Part shown: in pieces, positions 17,831 to 26,590 of the stretch | How the letters are laid out: the number at the start of each line of letters is the position of its first letter | How positions within the stretch are numbered: the stretch's first letter is position 1 | DNA from: CAILHX01 sp964511385 | GTDB taxonomy: Bacteria > Pseudomonadota > Gammaproteobacteria > Burkholderiales > Methylophilaceae | Assembly: GCA_964511385.1 (NCBI GenBank) | Contig: CAZEFE010000001.1 | Location: forward strand, 510,573 to 574,572 | DNA: 64,000 nt | Reading direction: 5' to 3' | Notes under the pieces: model-generated | Databases searched by the model: none | Told to the model about the DNA's origin: nothing | The model's input: the letters and a program-made list of their open reading frames with translations, nothing else | Made by a program: the position numbers and the translations under genes

Positions 17831-20800
17831 TCATGCCAGGTTTTTCAGCAGGCCTTCGATGAAATCCGCGCGTGGCGCGACATGCTCATGCTGCACCGTC
17901 ACGCGCAACTTGTCCGGCCCGTTCATGCGGTAGACCGGGCTTTTTTGCAACAGCCTGAAGATGGCTTCCGGTTCTACCGGCGTATCCTGGGCGAAGTGCA
18001 GTTGTATCGTCTCGCTGCTGGCGTCTATTTTTACGATGCCCAGCGGTTTGGCCAGGATGCGCAGTTTGTGGCAGGCCAACAGCGCCTGGGTCTGTTGCGG
18101 CGGCAGGCCGAAGCGGTCTATCAGTTCCTCGCGTAAATCCTGCAATGCTTCCAGGTCGGTACAGCTTGCCAGGCGCTTGTAGATGATGAGGCGTTCGTGC
18201 ACGTCGCCGCAGTAGTCGTTGGGCATCAGCGCGGGGGTATGAAGGTTAATTTCGGTGGTCACGCCCAAGGGTGCTGCCAGGTCGGGTTCCTTGCCGGCCT
18301 TGAGCTGCTTGACGGCGTGGTTGAGCATGTCGGCATACAGCGCAAAGCCGATTTCGTGCATTTCGCCGCTTTGGTTATCGCCCAGCAGTTCGCCCGCGCC
18401 GCGGATTTCCAGGTCGTGCATGGCCAAATGAAACCCAGCCCCCAGGTCTTCCAGCAGTTGAATGGCTTCCAGCCGTTTTTCCGCCTGTTTGCTGACCTTG
18501 ATATCCGGGTCGGTCAATAAGTATGCATAAGCCTGGTGGTGCGAACGCCCGACGCGGCCGCGCAACTGGTGCAGTTGCGCCAGGCCGAAGTTGTCCGCGC
18601 GGTGGATGACGATGGTGTTGGCGCTGGGGATGTCAATGCCGGTTTCGATGATGGTGGTGCATAACAAAAGATTGAAGCGCTGGTGGTAGAAGTCGCGCAT
18701 CACGTCTTCCAGTTCGCGTTCGCGCAACTGGCCGTGGGCGACGCCGATGCGCGCTTCCGGCAGCATTTTTTCCAGCTTTTCGCGCATGGCGTGGATGGTG
18801 TTGACTTCGTTGTGCAGGAAATAAATCTGCCCGCCGCGCTTGAGCTCGCGCAGTACCGCCTCGCGGATCACGCCTTCCGACCACGGCGTGACGAAAGTCT
18901 TGATGGAAAGCCGCTTCTGCGGCGGGGTGGCGATGACGGAAAACTCGCGCAGCCCTTCCATCGCCATGCTCAGGGTGCGCGGAATCGGCGTGGCGGTGAG
19001 GGTGAGCACGTCCACCTCGGCGCGCATCGCCTTGAGCTGTTCCTTCTGCCGCACGCCGAAGCGGTGCTCCTCGTCCAGGATCACCAGACCGAGGTTCTTG
19101 AACTTGACGTCCTTCTGGATCAGTCGGTGGGTGCCGATGATGATGTCGATGCTGCCGGCTTCCAGCCCGGCCAGCGCTTCGGCTTGTTCCTTGGCGGTGC
19201 GGAAGCGGGAGATTTCGGCGATCTTGATCGGCCATTCGGCAAACCTGTCCGAAAAATTGTTGTAGTGCTGCTCGGCCAGCAGCGTGGTGGGCACCAGCAC
19301 CGCCACCTGGCGCCCGCCCATCACCGCGACGAACGCGGCGCGCAGCGCGACTTCGGTCTTGCCGAAGCCGACGTCGCCGCACACCAGCCGGTCCATTGGT
19401 TTCCCGGATTGCATGTCGTTGATAACGGCTTCGATGGCGGCTTGCTGGTCGGGCGTTTCCTCGAACGGGAAGCCGTCGGCGAAGCGCTCGTAGTCGGCCA
19501 GGGTGAGCTTGAACGCGTGGCCGTGGCGCGCGGCCCGTTGCGCATACAGGTTGAGCAACTCGGCGGCGGTGTCGCGGATCTGCTTGAGCGCCTTTTTCTT
19601 GGCTTTGTCCCACTGGCCGCTGCCCAGCCGGTGCAACGGCGCGGATTCCGCCGGGCCGCCGGAATAGCGCGAAATCAGGAACAGTTGCGATACCGGCACG
19701 TACAGCTTGTCGTCGCCGGCGTATTCCAGCAGCAGGAACTCGGTTTCGCCCTCGCCGAAATCCAGGTTGACCAACCCGCGGTAACGGCCAACGCCGTGCT
19801 GTTCGTGCACCACGGGGTCGTTTTCGCGCAGCTCGGCCAGGTCCTTGAGCATGCCTTCGGCGTTGCGCGTTTTTTCCTTGTCGCGGCGGCGCTGTTGGCG
19901 GACTTGTGTTGGGTACAGCTCGGTTTCGGTGATGAGCGCCAGTTTTTCCTGGATGAAACCGGTCTGGATCGGGCCAACGGTGATCTGGAACCTTTCCGCA
20001 CTTTCACTGAACTGTTCCCAGTTGTCGCACGGGGTGGTCTGCAAGCCGTGTTCGGCCAGCAACTGCGTCAGCGTTTCGCGGCGGCCCAGGCTTTCCGCCA
20101 CCAGCAGTACGCGGCCTTTGTGGCTGTTCATGAATCCGTCTAGCTTGGCCAACGGCTGCTCGGCGCGGCGGTCGATGCCGATGTCGGGGATCGGCTGCGC
20201 CTTGCCTTTGTGTTCCGGGTTGTCGGTGAGGGTGATGCGCGCGTACTGGTGTGTTTTCTTGAAAAACTCCTCCGCTGCCATCATCAGGGTGTCGGGCGGC
20301 AGGATCGGGCGCTCGCGGTCGTAATCCAGCAGGCGATGGCGCGAGCGGGTATCTGCCCAGAACATTTCTGCTGCCTGGTTGACGTCGCCATGCAGGCACA
20401 ACACGGTGTTGTCTGGCAGGTAATCGAACAGTGTCGCGGTGTCTTCAAAGAACAGCGGCAGATACCATTCCACGCCGCCCGGCGCCAGGCCGTTGCTGAC
20501 ATCCTTGTAGATGCGGCTTTTCGACGGGTCGCCCTCGAAACGCTCGCGGAAACTCTGGCGGAAGCGGCTGATGCCGGCTTCGTCCAGCGGAAACTCGCGT
20601 GCCGGCAGCAGGCGGATTTCACCCACCGGGTACAGGCTGCGCTGGGTGTCCACGTCGAAGGTGCGCAGGGTTTCGATTTCGTCGTCGAACAGGTCGATGC
20701 GGTAAGGCAGCGCGCTGCCGGTGGGGAACAGGTCGATCAGGCCTCCGCGAACCGAAAATTCACCCGGCGTTATCACCTGGTTGACGTGTGAATAACCGGC

Positions 20801-21229
20801 CTGGGCGCATTGTTCGCGCAGCGCGTTGAGGTCCAGCTTGTCGCCTTTTTTCAGCATGAAGGTGCGCGCGGCAAGATAAGACTGCGGCGGCAGGCGCATC
20901 AGCGCCGTGCTCACCGGCAGCACCATGATGTCGCAACTGCGCTGGGCGATCTGGTGCAGGGCGGACAGGCGCTCCGACACCAGGTCGGGATGCGGCGAAA
21001 AGTGGTCGTAAGGCAGGGTTTCCCAGTCCGGCAGCAGGTGTGTGCTGAGCTTGGGCGCAAAGAAGCGGATTTCTTCCACCAGCCGCTGCGCCTCGTGCGC
21101 CGATGCGGCCAGAATGACGATAGGATGCTGCTGGTTTTGCCCCAGGCTGGCGAGCAAAAACGTATCCGCCGAGCCGTACGGTAGCGGGACTCGGGACGTG
21201 GAACCAGACTTGGGGATGGGAACATTCAT
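17831..21229 (-). CDS. mfd: Transcription-repair coupling factor
   Basis: 1132 residues. Domains in order: UvrB-like damage-recognition module (1-~350), RNA polymerase-interacting CarD-like domain (~480-570, with EHGVGRYRGLVNLDFGEGE), RecG-like translocase with Walker A CGDVGFGKTEVAL (~619) and DEEH box LDEEHRFGVRQKEQL (~719), the VGRSHHQAYAYLL segment, and the C-terminal TRCF domain. Mfd pushes stalled RNA polymerase off damaged DNA and recruits UvrA. The ATG at 21229 is preferred; a TTG at 21241 would add four residues. Length agrees with E. coli Mfd (1148). Confidence 0.97.
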   Translation of the reverse strand: MNVPIPKSGSTSRVPLPYGSADTFLLASLGQNQQHPIVILAASAHEAQRLVEEIRFFAPKLSTHLLPDWETLPYDHFSPHPDLVSERLSALHQIAQRSCDIMVLPVSTALMRLPPQSYLAARTFMLKKGDKLDLNALREQCAQAGYSHVNQVITPGEFSVRGGLIDLFPTGSALPYRIDLFDDEIETLRTFDVDTQRSLYPVGEIRLLPAREFPLDEAGISRFRQSFRERFEGDPSKSRIYKDVSNGLAPGGVEWYLPLFFEDTATLFDYLPDNTVLCLHGDVNQAAEMFWADTRSRHRLLDYDRERPILPPDTLMMAAEEFFKKTHQYARITLTDNPEHKGKAQPIPDIGIDRRAEQPLAKLDGFMNSHKGRVLLVAESLGRRETLTQLLAEHGLQTTPCDNWEQFSESAERFQITVGPIQTGFIQEKLALITETELYPTQVRQQRRRDKEKTRNAEGMLKDLAELRENDPVVHEQHGVGRYRGLVNLDFGEGETEFLLLEYAGDDKLYVPVSQLFLISRYSGGPAESAPLHRLGSGQWDKAKKKALKQIRDTAAELLNLYAQRAARHGHAFKLTLADYERFADGFPFEETPDQQAAIEAVINDMQSGKPMDRLVCGDVGFGKTEVALRAAFVAVMGGRQVAVLVPTTLLAEQHYNNFSDRFAEWPIKIAEISRFRTAKEQAEALAGLEAGSIDIIIGTHRLIQKDVKFKNLGLVILDEEHRFGVRQKEQLKAMRAEVDVLTLTATPIPRTLSMAMEGLREFSVIATPPQKRLSIKTFVTPWSEGVIREAVLRELKRGGQIYFLHNEVNTIHAMREKLEKMLPEARIGVAHGQLRERELEDVMRDFYHQRFNLLLCTTIIETGIDIPSANTIVIHRADNFGLAQLHQLRGRVGRSHHQAYAYLLTDPDIKVSKQAEKRLEAIQLLEDLGAGFHLAMHDLEIRGAGELLGDNQSGEMHEIGFALYADMLNHAVKQLKAGKEPDLAAPLGVTTEINLHTPALMPNDYCGDVHERLIIYKRLASCTDLEALQDLREELIDRFGLPPQQTQALLACHKLRILAKPLGIVKIDASSETIQLHFAQDTPVEPEAIFRLLQKSPVYRMNGPDKLRVTVQHEHVAPRADFIEGLLKNLA

Positions 21230-21332
21230 GCGCGTAACCAAACTACAACATCGGGGCGCACATTATAGCGGTTTCACGGCATCCCTATCAGCCGACATAG
21301 CGGACGGTGCCTGGCGCACCGTTGGCCATGCC

Positions 21333-21632
21333 TTATTTGAGTTGCTTGCTGATCTGGATTTCTGCTTCCGCCCAGAAGGCTTGGGCATCACCCACAAAGC
21401 CGTTGCGCTCGGCGATGTAATAAGCGGCCACTTCAACCATCTTGTAGCGGTCTGCCGGGCTGATCGCAGCCTTGGCCGGCGCTTTTTTTGCGGCGGGCTT
21501 TTTCGCAGCCGCGGGTTTCTTGGCTGCGGCTGGTTTTGCGGCTGCAGGTTTTGCAGCGGCTGGTTTTTTGGTGGTAGCTTTGGCAGCGGTTTTTGTTGCC
21601 GCCTTTTGAGCGGGGGCTTTAGCTTCAGCCAT
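21333..21632 (-). CDS. Lys/Ala/Pro-rich histone H1-like protein with a DUF2934 domain
   Basis: 99 residues from an ATG preceded by GGAAG. The first ~60 residues are repeats of AAAKPAAAKK type, resembling the basic tail of histone H1 or AlgP-like DNA-binding proteins. The last ~40 (DRYKMVEVAAYYIAERNGF...WAEAEIQI) form a DUF2934 domain, a small helical domain of unknown role. A nucleoid-binding function is inferred from the basic tail. The repeat-rich DNA is prone to slippage, so the number of units may vary between strains. Confidence 0.8.
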   Translation of the reverse strand: MAEAKAPAQKAATKTAAKATTKKPAAAKPAAAKPAAAKKPAAAKKPAAKKAPAKAAISPADRYKMVEVAAYYIAERNGFVGDAQAFWAEAEIQISKQLK

Positions 21633-21775
21633 GATGGCTTCCTTTCGTGGAGGTTGCAAAAATTACGATCTCATCATAGTGAAAGCGATGTGACATATCA
21701 ACTACGAATAAATGACAATTTAAGCTGCGGCAAAACGCGCGGGTGCTTTGCCGGGGCTGCGCCCTGCCGTTTACG

Positions 21776-21926
21776 CTAGGGAAGCCCTGAACAAGTGGCT
21801 ACACGGGCGAATTGCCGCGTTGCGCGGTGCTCGGAACCTCGCCGTACTCCTTGTACTGTCCCGGTTCCTGCGCTCCGTGCGCCTTGCACTTCATCCCGCT
21901 CGCTCACTTGTTCAGGGCTTCCCTAG
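21776..21926. mobile_element. 143-bp MITE-like element, copy A, with CTAG target duplication
   Basis: The element proper spans 21780-21922. Its ends are perfect inverted repeats (GGAAGCCCTGAACAAGTG and CACTTGTTCAGGGCTTCC). Identical CTAG tetramers flank both sides (21776-21779 and 21923-21926), a target-site duplication. A second copy lies at 34000-34142 flanked by TTAG. It has no coding capacity. IS5-group transposases duplicate YTAR tetramers, so mobilisation by such an enzyme is plausible. The right-hand CTAG provides the TAG stop of tldD. Confidence 0.85.
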
Positions 21927-23401
21927 GTGCCGGTGCCGCCCACCGTCAGCCCGTCGATGCGCAACGTCGGTTGGCCCACGCCCACCGGCACGCTCTGGCC
22001 ATCCTTGCCACACGTTCCCACGCCGGTATCCAGCGCCATGTCGTTGCCGATCATGGAGACGCGCGTCAACACATCCGGCCCGTTGCCGATCAGCGTCGCG
22101 CCTTTTACCGGGTAGGTCAGCTTGCCGTCCTCGATCATCCACGCCTCGGCGGCGGAGAACACAAATTTGCCGCTGGTGATGTCCACCTGCCCGCCGCCGA
22201 AGTTGACCGCATACAGGCCTTTTTTCACCGACTTGATAATTTCTTCCGGCGTCTTGTCGCCGTTGAGCATCACGGTGTTGGTCATGCGCGGCATCGGGAT
22301 ATGGGCGTAGGATTCGCGCCGCGCGTTGCCGGTGACCGGCATGCCCATCAGACGGGCGTTGAGGCTGTCCTGTAAATAGCCTTTCAAAATGCCGTTTTCG
22401 ATCAGCACGGTGCGCTGCGTCGGGTTGCCTTCGTCGTCGATGTTAAGCGAGCCGCGTCGGTTGGCAATGGTACCATCGTCCACTACGGTCACGCCGTCCG
22501 CCGCCACTTTCTGCCCGATGCGCCCGGAAAACGCGGAACTGCCCTTGCGATTGAAATCGCCTTCCAGCCCGTGGCCGATGGCTTCGTGCAGCAGAATGCC
22601 AGGCCAGCCGGAACCCAGTACCACGGTCATGCTGCCCGCCGGTGCCGGGCGCGCGTCGAGGTTGGTGAGCGCCTGGTGTACGGCTTTTTTGGCGTAATCC
22701 TGCAACACTTCCTCGGTGAAATAGCCGTAATCGAAGCGCCCGCCGCCGCCGGAACTGCCTTGCTCGCGGCGTCCGTCCTGTTCGGCGATCACCTGGATCG
22801 AAACCCTGACCAGCGGGCGGACGTCAGCCGCCATTTGACCGTCGTTACGCGCTATCAGCACCACCTCGTATTCGCCGGCCAACGATGCCATGACCTGGGT
22901 TACGCGCGGGTCCAGGCTGCGGGCGAACAACTCCATGCGTTCCAGCAGTTTGACCTTTTGCTCATCCCTGAGCGAGGCGATGGGGTCGTGCGGCAAGTAA
23001 AGGCTGGCCGTGTCGGCACGCTTGATGGCATGCGGCGCCTGGTTGCCGCCCTGGGCTGCGATGGCGCGGGTGGCTTCGGCGGCGGAATTGAGCGCCGGCA
23101 GGCTGATGTCGTCGGAATAGGCAAACGCGGTTTTTTCGCCGGACACGGCGCGCACGCCCACGCCCTGGTCGATGTTGAAGCTGCCGGATTTCACCTGGCC
23201 TTCTTCCAGCGACCAGCTTTCGGCGCGGCTGTATTGAAAGTACAGGTCGGCGTAATCCACCTTGTGCGTCATGATGTTGCCCAGCACGCCCTGCAGCGCC
23301 GCAGTGTCGAGCGCATACGGCTTCAGCAGCACCTCGGTGGCGGTGGTGAACAGGGTGCCCGGTTCCGGGCTGGAGGTGGTGGGGATGGCGTCAGGCTTCA
23401 T
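21923..23401 (-). CDS. tldD: Metalloprotease TldD
   Basis: 492 residues (E. coli TldD 481). The zinc site is in LLHEAIGHGLEGDF (HExxxH), followed by SAFSGRIGQKV; the C-terminus LTVGGTG is typical of TldD. With TldE/PmbA it forms a heterodimeric protease that trims unfolded peptides and matures some modified peptides (microcin B17 type) and degrades CcdA antitoxin. The pmbA gene is not in this window. The ATG at 23401 gives the usual N-terminus; a TTG at 23434 is less likely. The TAG stop lies in the CTAG duplication of the neighbouring mobile element. Confidence 0.95.
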   Translation of the reverse strand: MKPDAIPTTSSPEPGTLFTTATEVLLKPYALDTAALQGVLGNIMTHKVDYADLYFQYSRAESWSLEEGQVKSGSFNIDQGVGVRAVSGEKTAFAYSDDISLPALNSAAEATRAIAAQGGNQAPHAIKRADTASLYLPHDPIASLRDEQKVKLLERMELFARSLDPRVTQVMASLAGEYEVVLIARNDGQMAADVRPLVRVSIQVIAEQDGRREQGSSGGGGRFDYGYFTEEVLQDYAKKAVHQALTNLDARPAPAGSMTVVLGSGWPGILLHEAIGHGLEGDFNRKGSSAFSGRIGQKVAADGVTVVDDGTIANRRGSLNIDDEGNPTQRTVLIENGILKGYLQDSLNARLMGMPVTGNARRESYAHIPMPRMTNTVMLNGDKTPEEIIKSVKKGLYAVNFGGGQVDITSGKFVFSAAEAWMIEDGKLTYPVKGATLIGNGPDVLTRVSMIGNDMALDTGVGTCGKDGQSVPVGVGQPTLRIDGLTVGGTGT

Positions 23402-23494
23402 GGGAGTTACACAACTTGATTGGCAATGCCGCAATGATACCAGTTAGGGTATTGGATGCCGCTACGGAATTTCCGCAAAAAGGCTAGCGCTGGT

Positions 23495-23917
23495 TCATTT
23501 CCTGGCAATGACCAGCAGCCCGGCCACAATCAGAACCGCGCCGATCACCAGCCGCAATGTGATGAGCTCTTTCAGCAGCAGCCAGGCCAGCAGCATGGCG
23601 ATAACCACGCTGCCCTTGTCGATCAGGGCGACGGTGGCTACGTCGCCGACTTTCAGCGCCTTGTAGTAATAAATCCACGATAAGGCCGTGGTGACGCCGG
23701 ATAGCCCCAACCAGACGTAATTGGCTTTCTGCAGTGACTTTATTTCGCTGGGAGGTACGGCCAGGGCGGCAAATAGCAATACGAAAAAGAATACGAACAC
23801 GGTGCGCAGCGTCAATCCGAGTTCGGCGGAAATGCCGACCAGGCCCTGTTTGGCGATGACGGAAGTGAATCCGGCAAAAAACATGGAAGCAAATGCGTAA
23901 AGTATCCAGCGATCCAT
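23495..23917 (-). CDS. EamA-family small transporter (single-domain DMT)
   Basis: 140 residues with four hydrophobic segments (ILYAFASMFFAGFTSVIAK, TVFVFFFVLLFAALAV, VWLGLSGVTTALSWIYYYKAL, VVIAMLLAWLLLKE...VIGAVLIVAGLLVI). This is one EamA domain; most DMT permeases have two. Half-size members work as dimers. Substrate unknown. It stands alone, with ~90-bp gaps on both sides. Confidence 0.85.
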   Translation of the reverse strand: MDRWILYAFASMFFAGFTSVIAKQGLVGISAELGLTLRTVFVFFFVLLFAALAVPPSEIKSLQKANYVWLGLSGVTTALSWIYYYKALKVGDVATVALIDKGSVVIAMLLAWLLLKELITLRLVIGAVLIVAGLLVIARK

Positions 23918-24005
23918 GGGGGCCTTAGGTGTGGAAAAAAGGACATTATTGCTTAACAGCGAGGTTGAAGCCGTGGGGCCAGCCTTGGATGTTAAATACG
24001 TCTAA

Positions 24006-24389
24006 TTATATCCAACCAATTCGCCGATAAGCACCAAAAACCAGGTAAACGCCAAGACAGCAAACAAAAATACCAAAGATCAGACGGAGGTGCGGCCCTT
24101 CCATTTGGTTGGCAATATAAGCGCCAAGCCAAGCGCCGACAAACATCATCGCAGCAATAATGAGGGCTGCTCGTACGTCTACGTTGCCGTGCCTGTAATA
24201 TTCAAGGGTGGCTGCAAGCCCGATCGGGGGAAGCATGATGGCCAGCGTTGTTCCCGTTGCCATATGTTGAGAGAATCCCGCCCAGTAAATCAATGCGGGA
24301 ATAATGACGATACCGCCCCCAATGCCGAAGAAGCCTGCTGATATTCCTCCGGCAAGTCCGATAATGGTGAATGTGAGCCATGCAGGCAT
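24006..24389 (-). CDS. Half-size TauE/SafE (TSUP) membrane protein
   Basis: 127 residues from ATG 24389, which has GAGGT 6 bases upstream; the longer frame to 24428 overlaps the neighbouring gene and lacks a site. Four membrane segments; GLAGGISAGFFGIGGGIVIIPAL is the TSUP signature found once per half-protein. Full TSUP proteins have two such halves (~250 residues), so this protein probably dimerises. Family members export or import sulfite, sulfoacetate and related anions. It starts 4 bp after the stop of the ion-channel gene, so the two are one operon. Confidence 0.8.
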   Translation of the reverse strand: MPAWLTFTIIGLAGGISAGFFGIGGGIVIIPALIYWAGFSQHMATGTTLAIMLPPIGLAATLEYYRHGNVDVRAALIIAAMMFVGAWLGAYIANQMEGPHLRLIFGIFVCCLGVYLVFGAYRRIGWI

Positions 24390-24393
24390 TTGA

Positions 24394-24849
24394 TTACCTC
24401 TTATTGTTGGCGTTTCGACGGTGCGCAAAATGTGCCTCGTAGGTCTTGCTCACCATGCTGACGAGAACGCCAGTTGTCCAACCGAATGAGAATAAACCTG
24501 ACATGGCTATGAATAATGCCAATTGACGCCATTGATGGGGAAGGACAACATCGCCAAACCCAACCGTGGTGTAGGTTTCCCCAGCAAAATAAAAAGCCGT
24601 GCGAAAATCGGGCATTGCATTAAGCACGTTCAAAATGATTGCCCAGAAAAAAACTTCCGACAAATGAGTGAATAGCATCAGTGATGTCAGCCAGCAAAAA
24701 AATACTTGCCGACTCAACTCACTTTTTTTGATTAGGGTTGACCAATGTAGTTCAAAACGATGCATGGTCTGGTACATTCCAAAACTATGGATCATCATTA
24801 CACCTGCCAATAGGCCCGAGCCCATTAGAATTTCAAGTAGTGTTTTCAT
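24394..24849 (-). CDS. Two-transmembrane potassium-channel-like protein
   Basis: 151 residues. A membrane helix at the N-terminus, another near residue 50-75, then the pore loop with selectivity filter TTVGFGDVVLP (~95-105) and a last membrane helix (LALFIAMSGLFSFGWTTGVLVSMV). TVGFGD is the potassium filter consensus. There is no regulatory RCK or cyclic-nucleotide domain. It precedes a half-size TSUP gene by 4 bp, an odd pairing that may couple ion flow to anion transport; that is conjecture. The region is AT-richer than its neighbours. Confidence 0.85.
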   Translation of the reverse strand: MKTLLEILMGSGLLAGVMMIHSFGMYQTMHRFELHWSTLIKKSELSRQVFFCWLTSLMLFTHLSEVFFWAIILNVLNAMPDFRTAFYFAGETYTTVGFGDVVLPHQWRQLALFIAMSGLFSFGWTTGVLVSMVSKTYEAHFAHRRNANNKR

Positions 24850-24887
24850 TTTGCTGGGATATGAGATGTCATATTTTTTCTGAAGTC

Positions 24888-26063
24888 TTAGCTCGTCATC
24901 GTATCAACTGCTCGCCGCATCTTCTCCAGCGCCAGTTCCACGTTGTTTCGCGGCGTCCCGATATTCATGCGCATGAAGCCACTGCCTTGTTTGCCGAACA
25001 GCACTCCGGGGCTTAATCCAAGGCCGGCTTTTTCCACGAAAAATTGCTGTAGCTGTTTATCGGTGAGTCCCAGCGCCTGGCAATCCAGCCACAGCAGGTA
25101 AGTGCCTTGCGGCGGGATCAGGCGGATGCCGGGTAGCGATTGCTGCAACGTGGCGGCGACCTGGTCGCGGGTTTGTTGCAGGTAGGCCAGCAATGCGTCC
25201 AGCCAGGGTTCACCTGCGGCATAAGCGGCTTCAAAAGCCGCCAGGCTGAACGGGTTGCCGGGGCTGACGTGCAACTGGTCGAAGGCTTTTGCGAGTTTTT
25301 TGCGGTGCGCCGGGTTGTTCGCGACCAGTGCCGACAGGCCCAGGCCGGGCACGTTGAAGGTCTTGCTGGGCGCTACGGCGGTGATGACGTGTTGCCCAGC
25401 CTGGGCCAGGGCCGCCAGCGCGGTATGTTGATAATCCGGGTACACCAGGTCGGCATGGATTTCATCTGCCAGGATGATGATGTTGTGGCGCGCGGCGATA
25501 TCCAGCAGCGTTTGCAGCTCATCACGCCGCCACACGCGGCCAACCGGGTTGTGCGGCGAGCATAACAGCATCAGCCGGGCGCCGTTTTTTGCACACTGCT
25601 CCAGATGGTCGAAATCCATCTCGTAACGGCCATTTTTCAGCAGCAGCGGGTTTTCCATCAGGCGCCGGCCAGTGGTGGTGACGGCAGAAAAGAACGGGAA
25701 ATAAACGGGAGGCTGGACGATGACACTGTCGCCCGGTTCGGTAAACGCCGCCACGGCAGCGTAGAGCGAAGGCACCACGCCGGGGCAAAGCAGGATGTGC
25801 TCGCGTTTGACTTGCCAGCGGTGTCTTGTCTGTAGCCATGCGATGAGCGCCTGGTACAGGCTTTCCGGCGTTTTGGTGTAGCCGTACACCGGGTGTGCGG
25901 CACGTTGTTGCAGCGCGCGCACCACGGCAGGCGGTGCGGCAAAATCCATGTCCGCCACCCACATCGGCTGGACGTCGGCGCGGCCGAATACGTTCAGGCG
26001 GTCGTCGAATTTCAGCGATCCCGTTCCGGCGAGCGGGATGGTTTCGTCGAAGTTGAAATTCAA
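24888..26063 (-). CDS. patB: PLP-dependent C-S lyase / aminotransferase, MalY/PatB family
   Basis: 391 residues, fold type I. MWVADMDFAAPPAV is the N-terminal signature of the MalY/PatB group; the cofactor lysine lies in TAVAPSKTFNVPGL, and SPHNPVGRVW and ADEIHADLVY are the substrate and PLP-ring segments. PatB/MalY enzymes cleave cystathionine or cysteine conjugates to release a thiol, pyruvate and ammonia. A small exported protein gene lies 12 bp upstream on the same strand. The symbol follows the family and the exact substrate is not shown. Confidence 0.88.
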   Translation of the reverse strand: MNFNFDETIPLAGTGSLKFDDRLNVFGRADVQPMWVADMDFAAPPAVVRALQQRAAHPVYGYTKTPESLYQALIAWLQTRHRWQVKREHILLCPGVVPSLYAAVAAFTEPGDSVIVQPPVYFPFFSAVTTTGRRLMENPLLLKNGRYEMDFDHLEQCAKNGARLMLLCSPHNPVGRVWRRDELQTLLDIAARHNIIILADEIHADLVYPDYQHTALAALAQAGQHVITAVAPSKTFNVPGLGLSALVANNPAHRKKLAKAFDQLHVSPGNPFSLAAFEAAYAAGEPWLDALLAYLQQTRDQVAATLQQSLPGIRLIPPQGTYLLWLDCQALGLTDKQLQQFFVEKAGLGLSPGVLFGKQGSGFMRMNIGTPRNNVELALEKMRRAVDTMTS

Positions 26064-26075
26064 GCGCGGTGCGTC

Positions 26076-26303
26076 TTAATGATCCGGCATGCCGGGTTTG
26101 GTGCAGCGGGAATCCTTGAACGGGCCGCTGGAGCCGCCGAACTTGCCGGCACCTTGTTCCCAGCCTTCGCCCGGCCAGGTTTGGGCGCAAATCACGGTGC
26201 CGTCGTACAGGCTTTCCCATTTGTACCAGGGCGCGGGGCCGGCAAAGGCATACACGCAGCCCAGCAGCAGGGCGAGCACGGCGGTGGTTTTGATGATGGA
26301 CAT
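26076..26303 (-). CDS. Small exported protein of unknown function
   Basis: 75 residues. A signal peptide (KTTAVLALLLGCVYAFAG) is followed by ~55 residues with two cysteines (VICAQ and SRCTK) that could form a disulfide, and many Trp and Gly residues. GGAG precedes the ATG by 4-5 bases. It lies 12 bp upstream of patB on the same strand and is probably cotranscribed. The family is not recognised. Confidence 0.65.
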   Translation of the reverse strand: MSIIKTTAVLALLLGCVYAFAGPAPWYKWESLYDGTVICAQTWPGEGWEQGAGKFGGSSGPFKDSRCTKPGMPDH

Positions 26304-26336
26304 GGTGGCTCCTTGGTTGGATCTGACGCAGTAGAT

Positions 26337-26485
26337 TTTAGGGCACTTCTATAAATCCAATTTCCGTTGCCATACGGCGTTGCTCATGAAAAATGATTCC
26401 TTACATATCAGACATATGCCGCGTCATCATTTTTCATTCGCGCCTTGTTTGGCTTAGCAACTTGAAATTATAGAAGTGCCCTTTA
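26337..26485. mobile_element. 141-bp palindromic MITE-like element with TTTA target duplication
   Basis: The element proper is 26341-26481. Its ends GGGCACTTCTATAA and TTATAGAAGTGCCC are perfect inverted repeats. TTTA flanks it on both sides (26337-26340 and 26482-26485), consistent with a 4-bp target duplication. The interior has a second inverted repeat (GAAAAATGAT / ATCATTTTTC). No coding capacity. The ends differ from those of the 143-bp elements, so this is another family. Confidence 0.75.
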
Positions 26486-26544
26486 TCCTTTGTAACCAGT
26501 AATGATTGAGTGTTCAATTGCGTTGACTGCGCTGGTGGGTGGGA

Positions 26545-26583
26545 TTTTTTGCAGGAGCCGGGATTCATCGGGCTCCTGCAAAA
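26545..26583. repeat. REP-like hairpin
   Basis: TTTTGCAGGAGCC and GGCTCCTGCAAAA pair around an 11-base loop. The unit GCAGGAGCC...CGGGCTCCTGC is closely related to the REP pair at 56373. It lies just beyond the 3' end of the nitrilase-like gene and could act as a transcript end. Confidence 0.6.
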
Positions 26584-26590
26584 GATGCGT

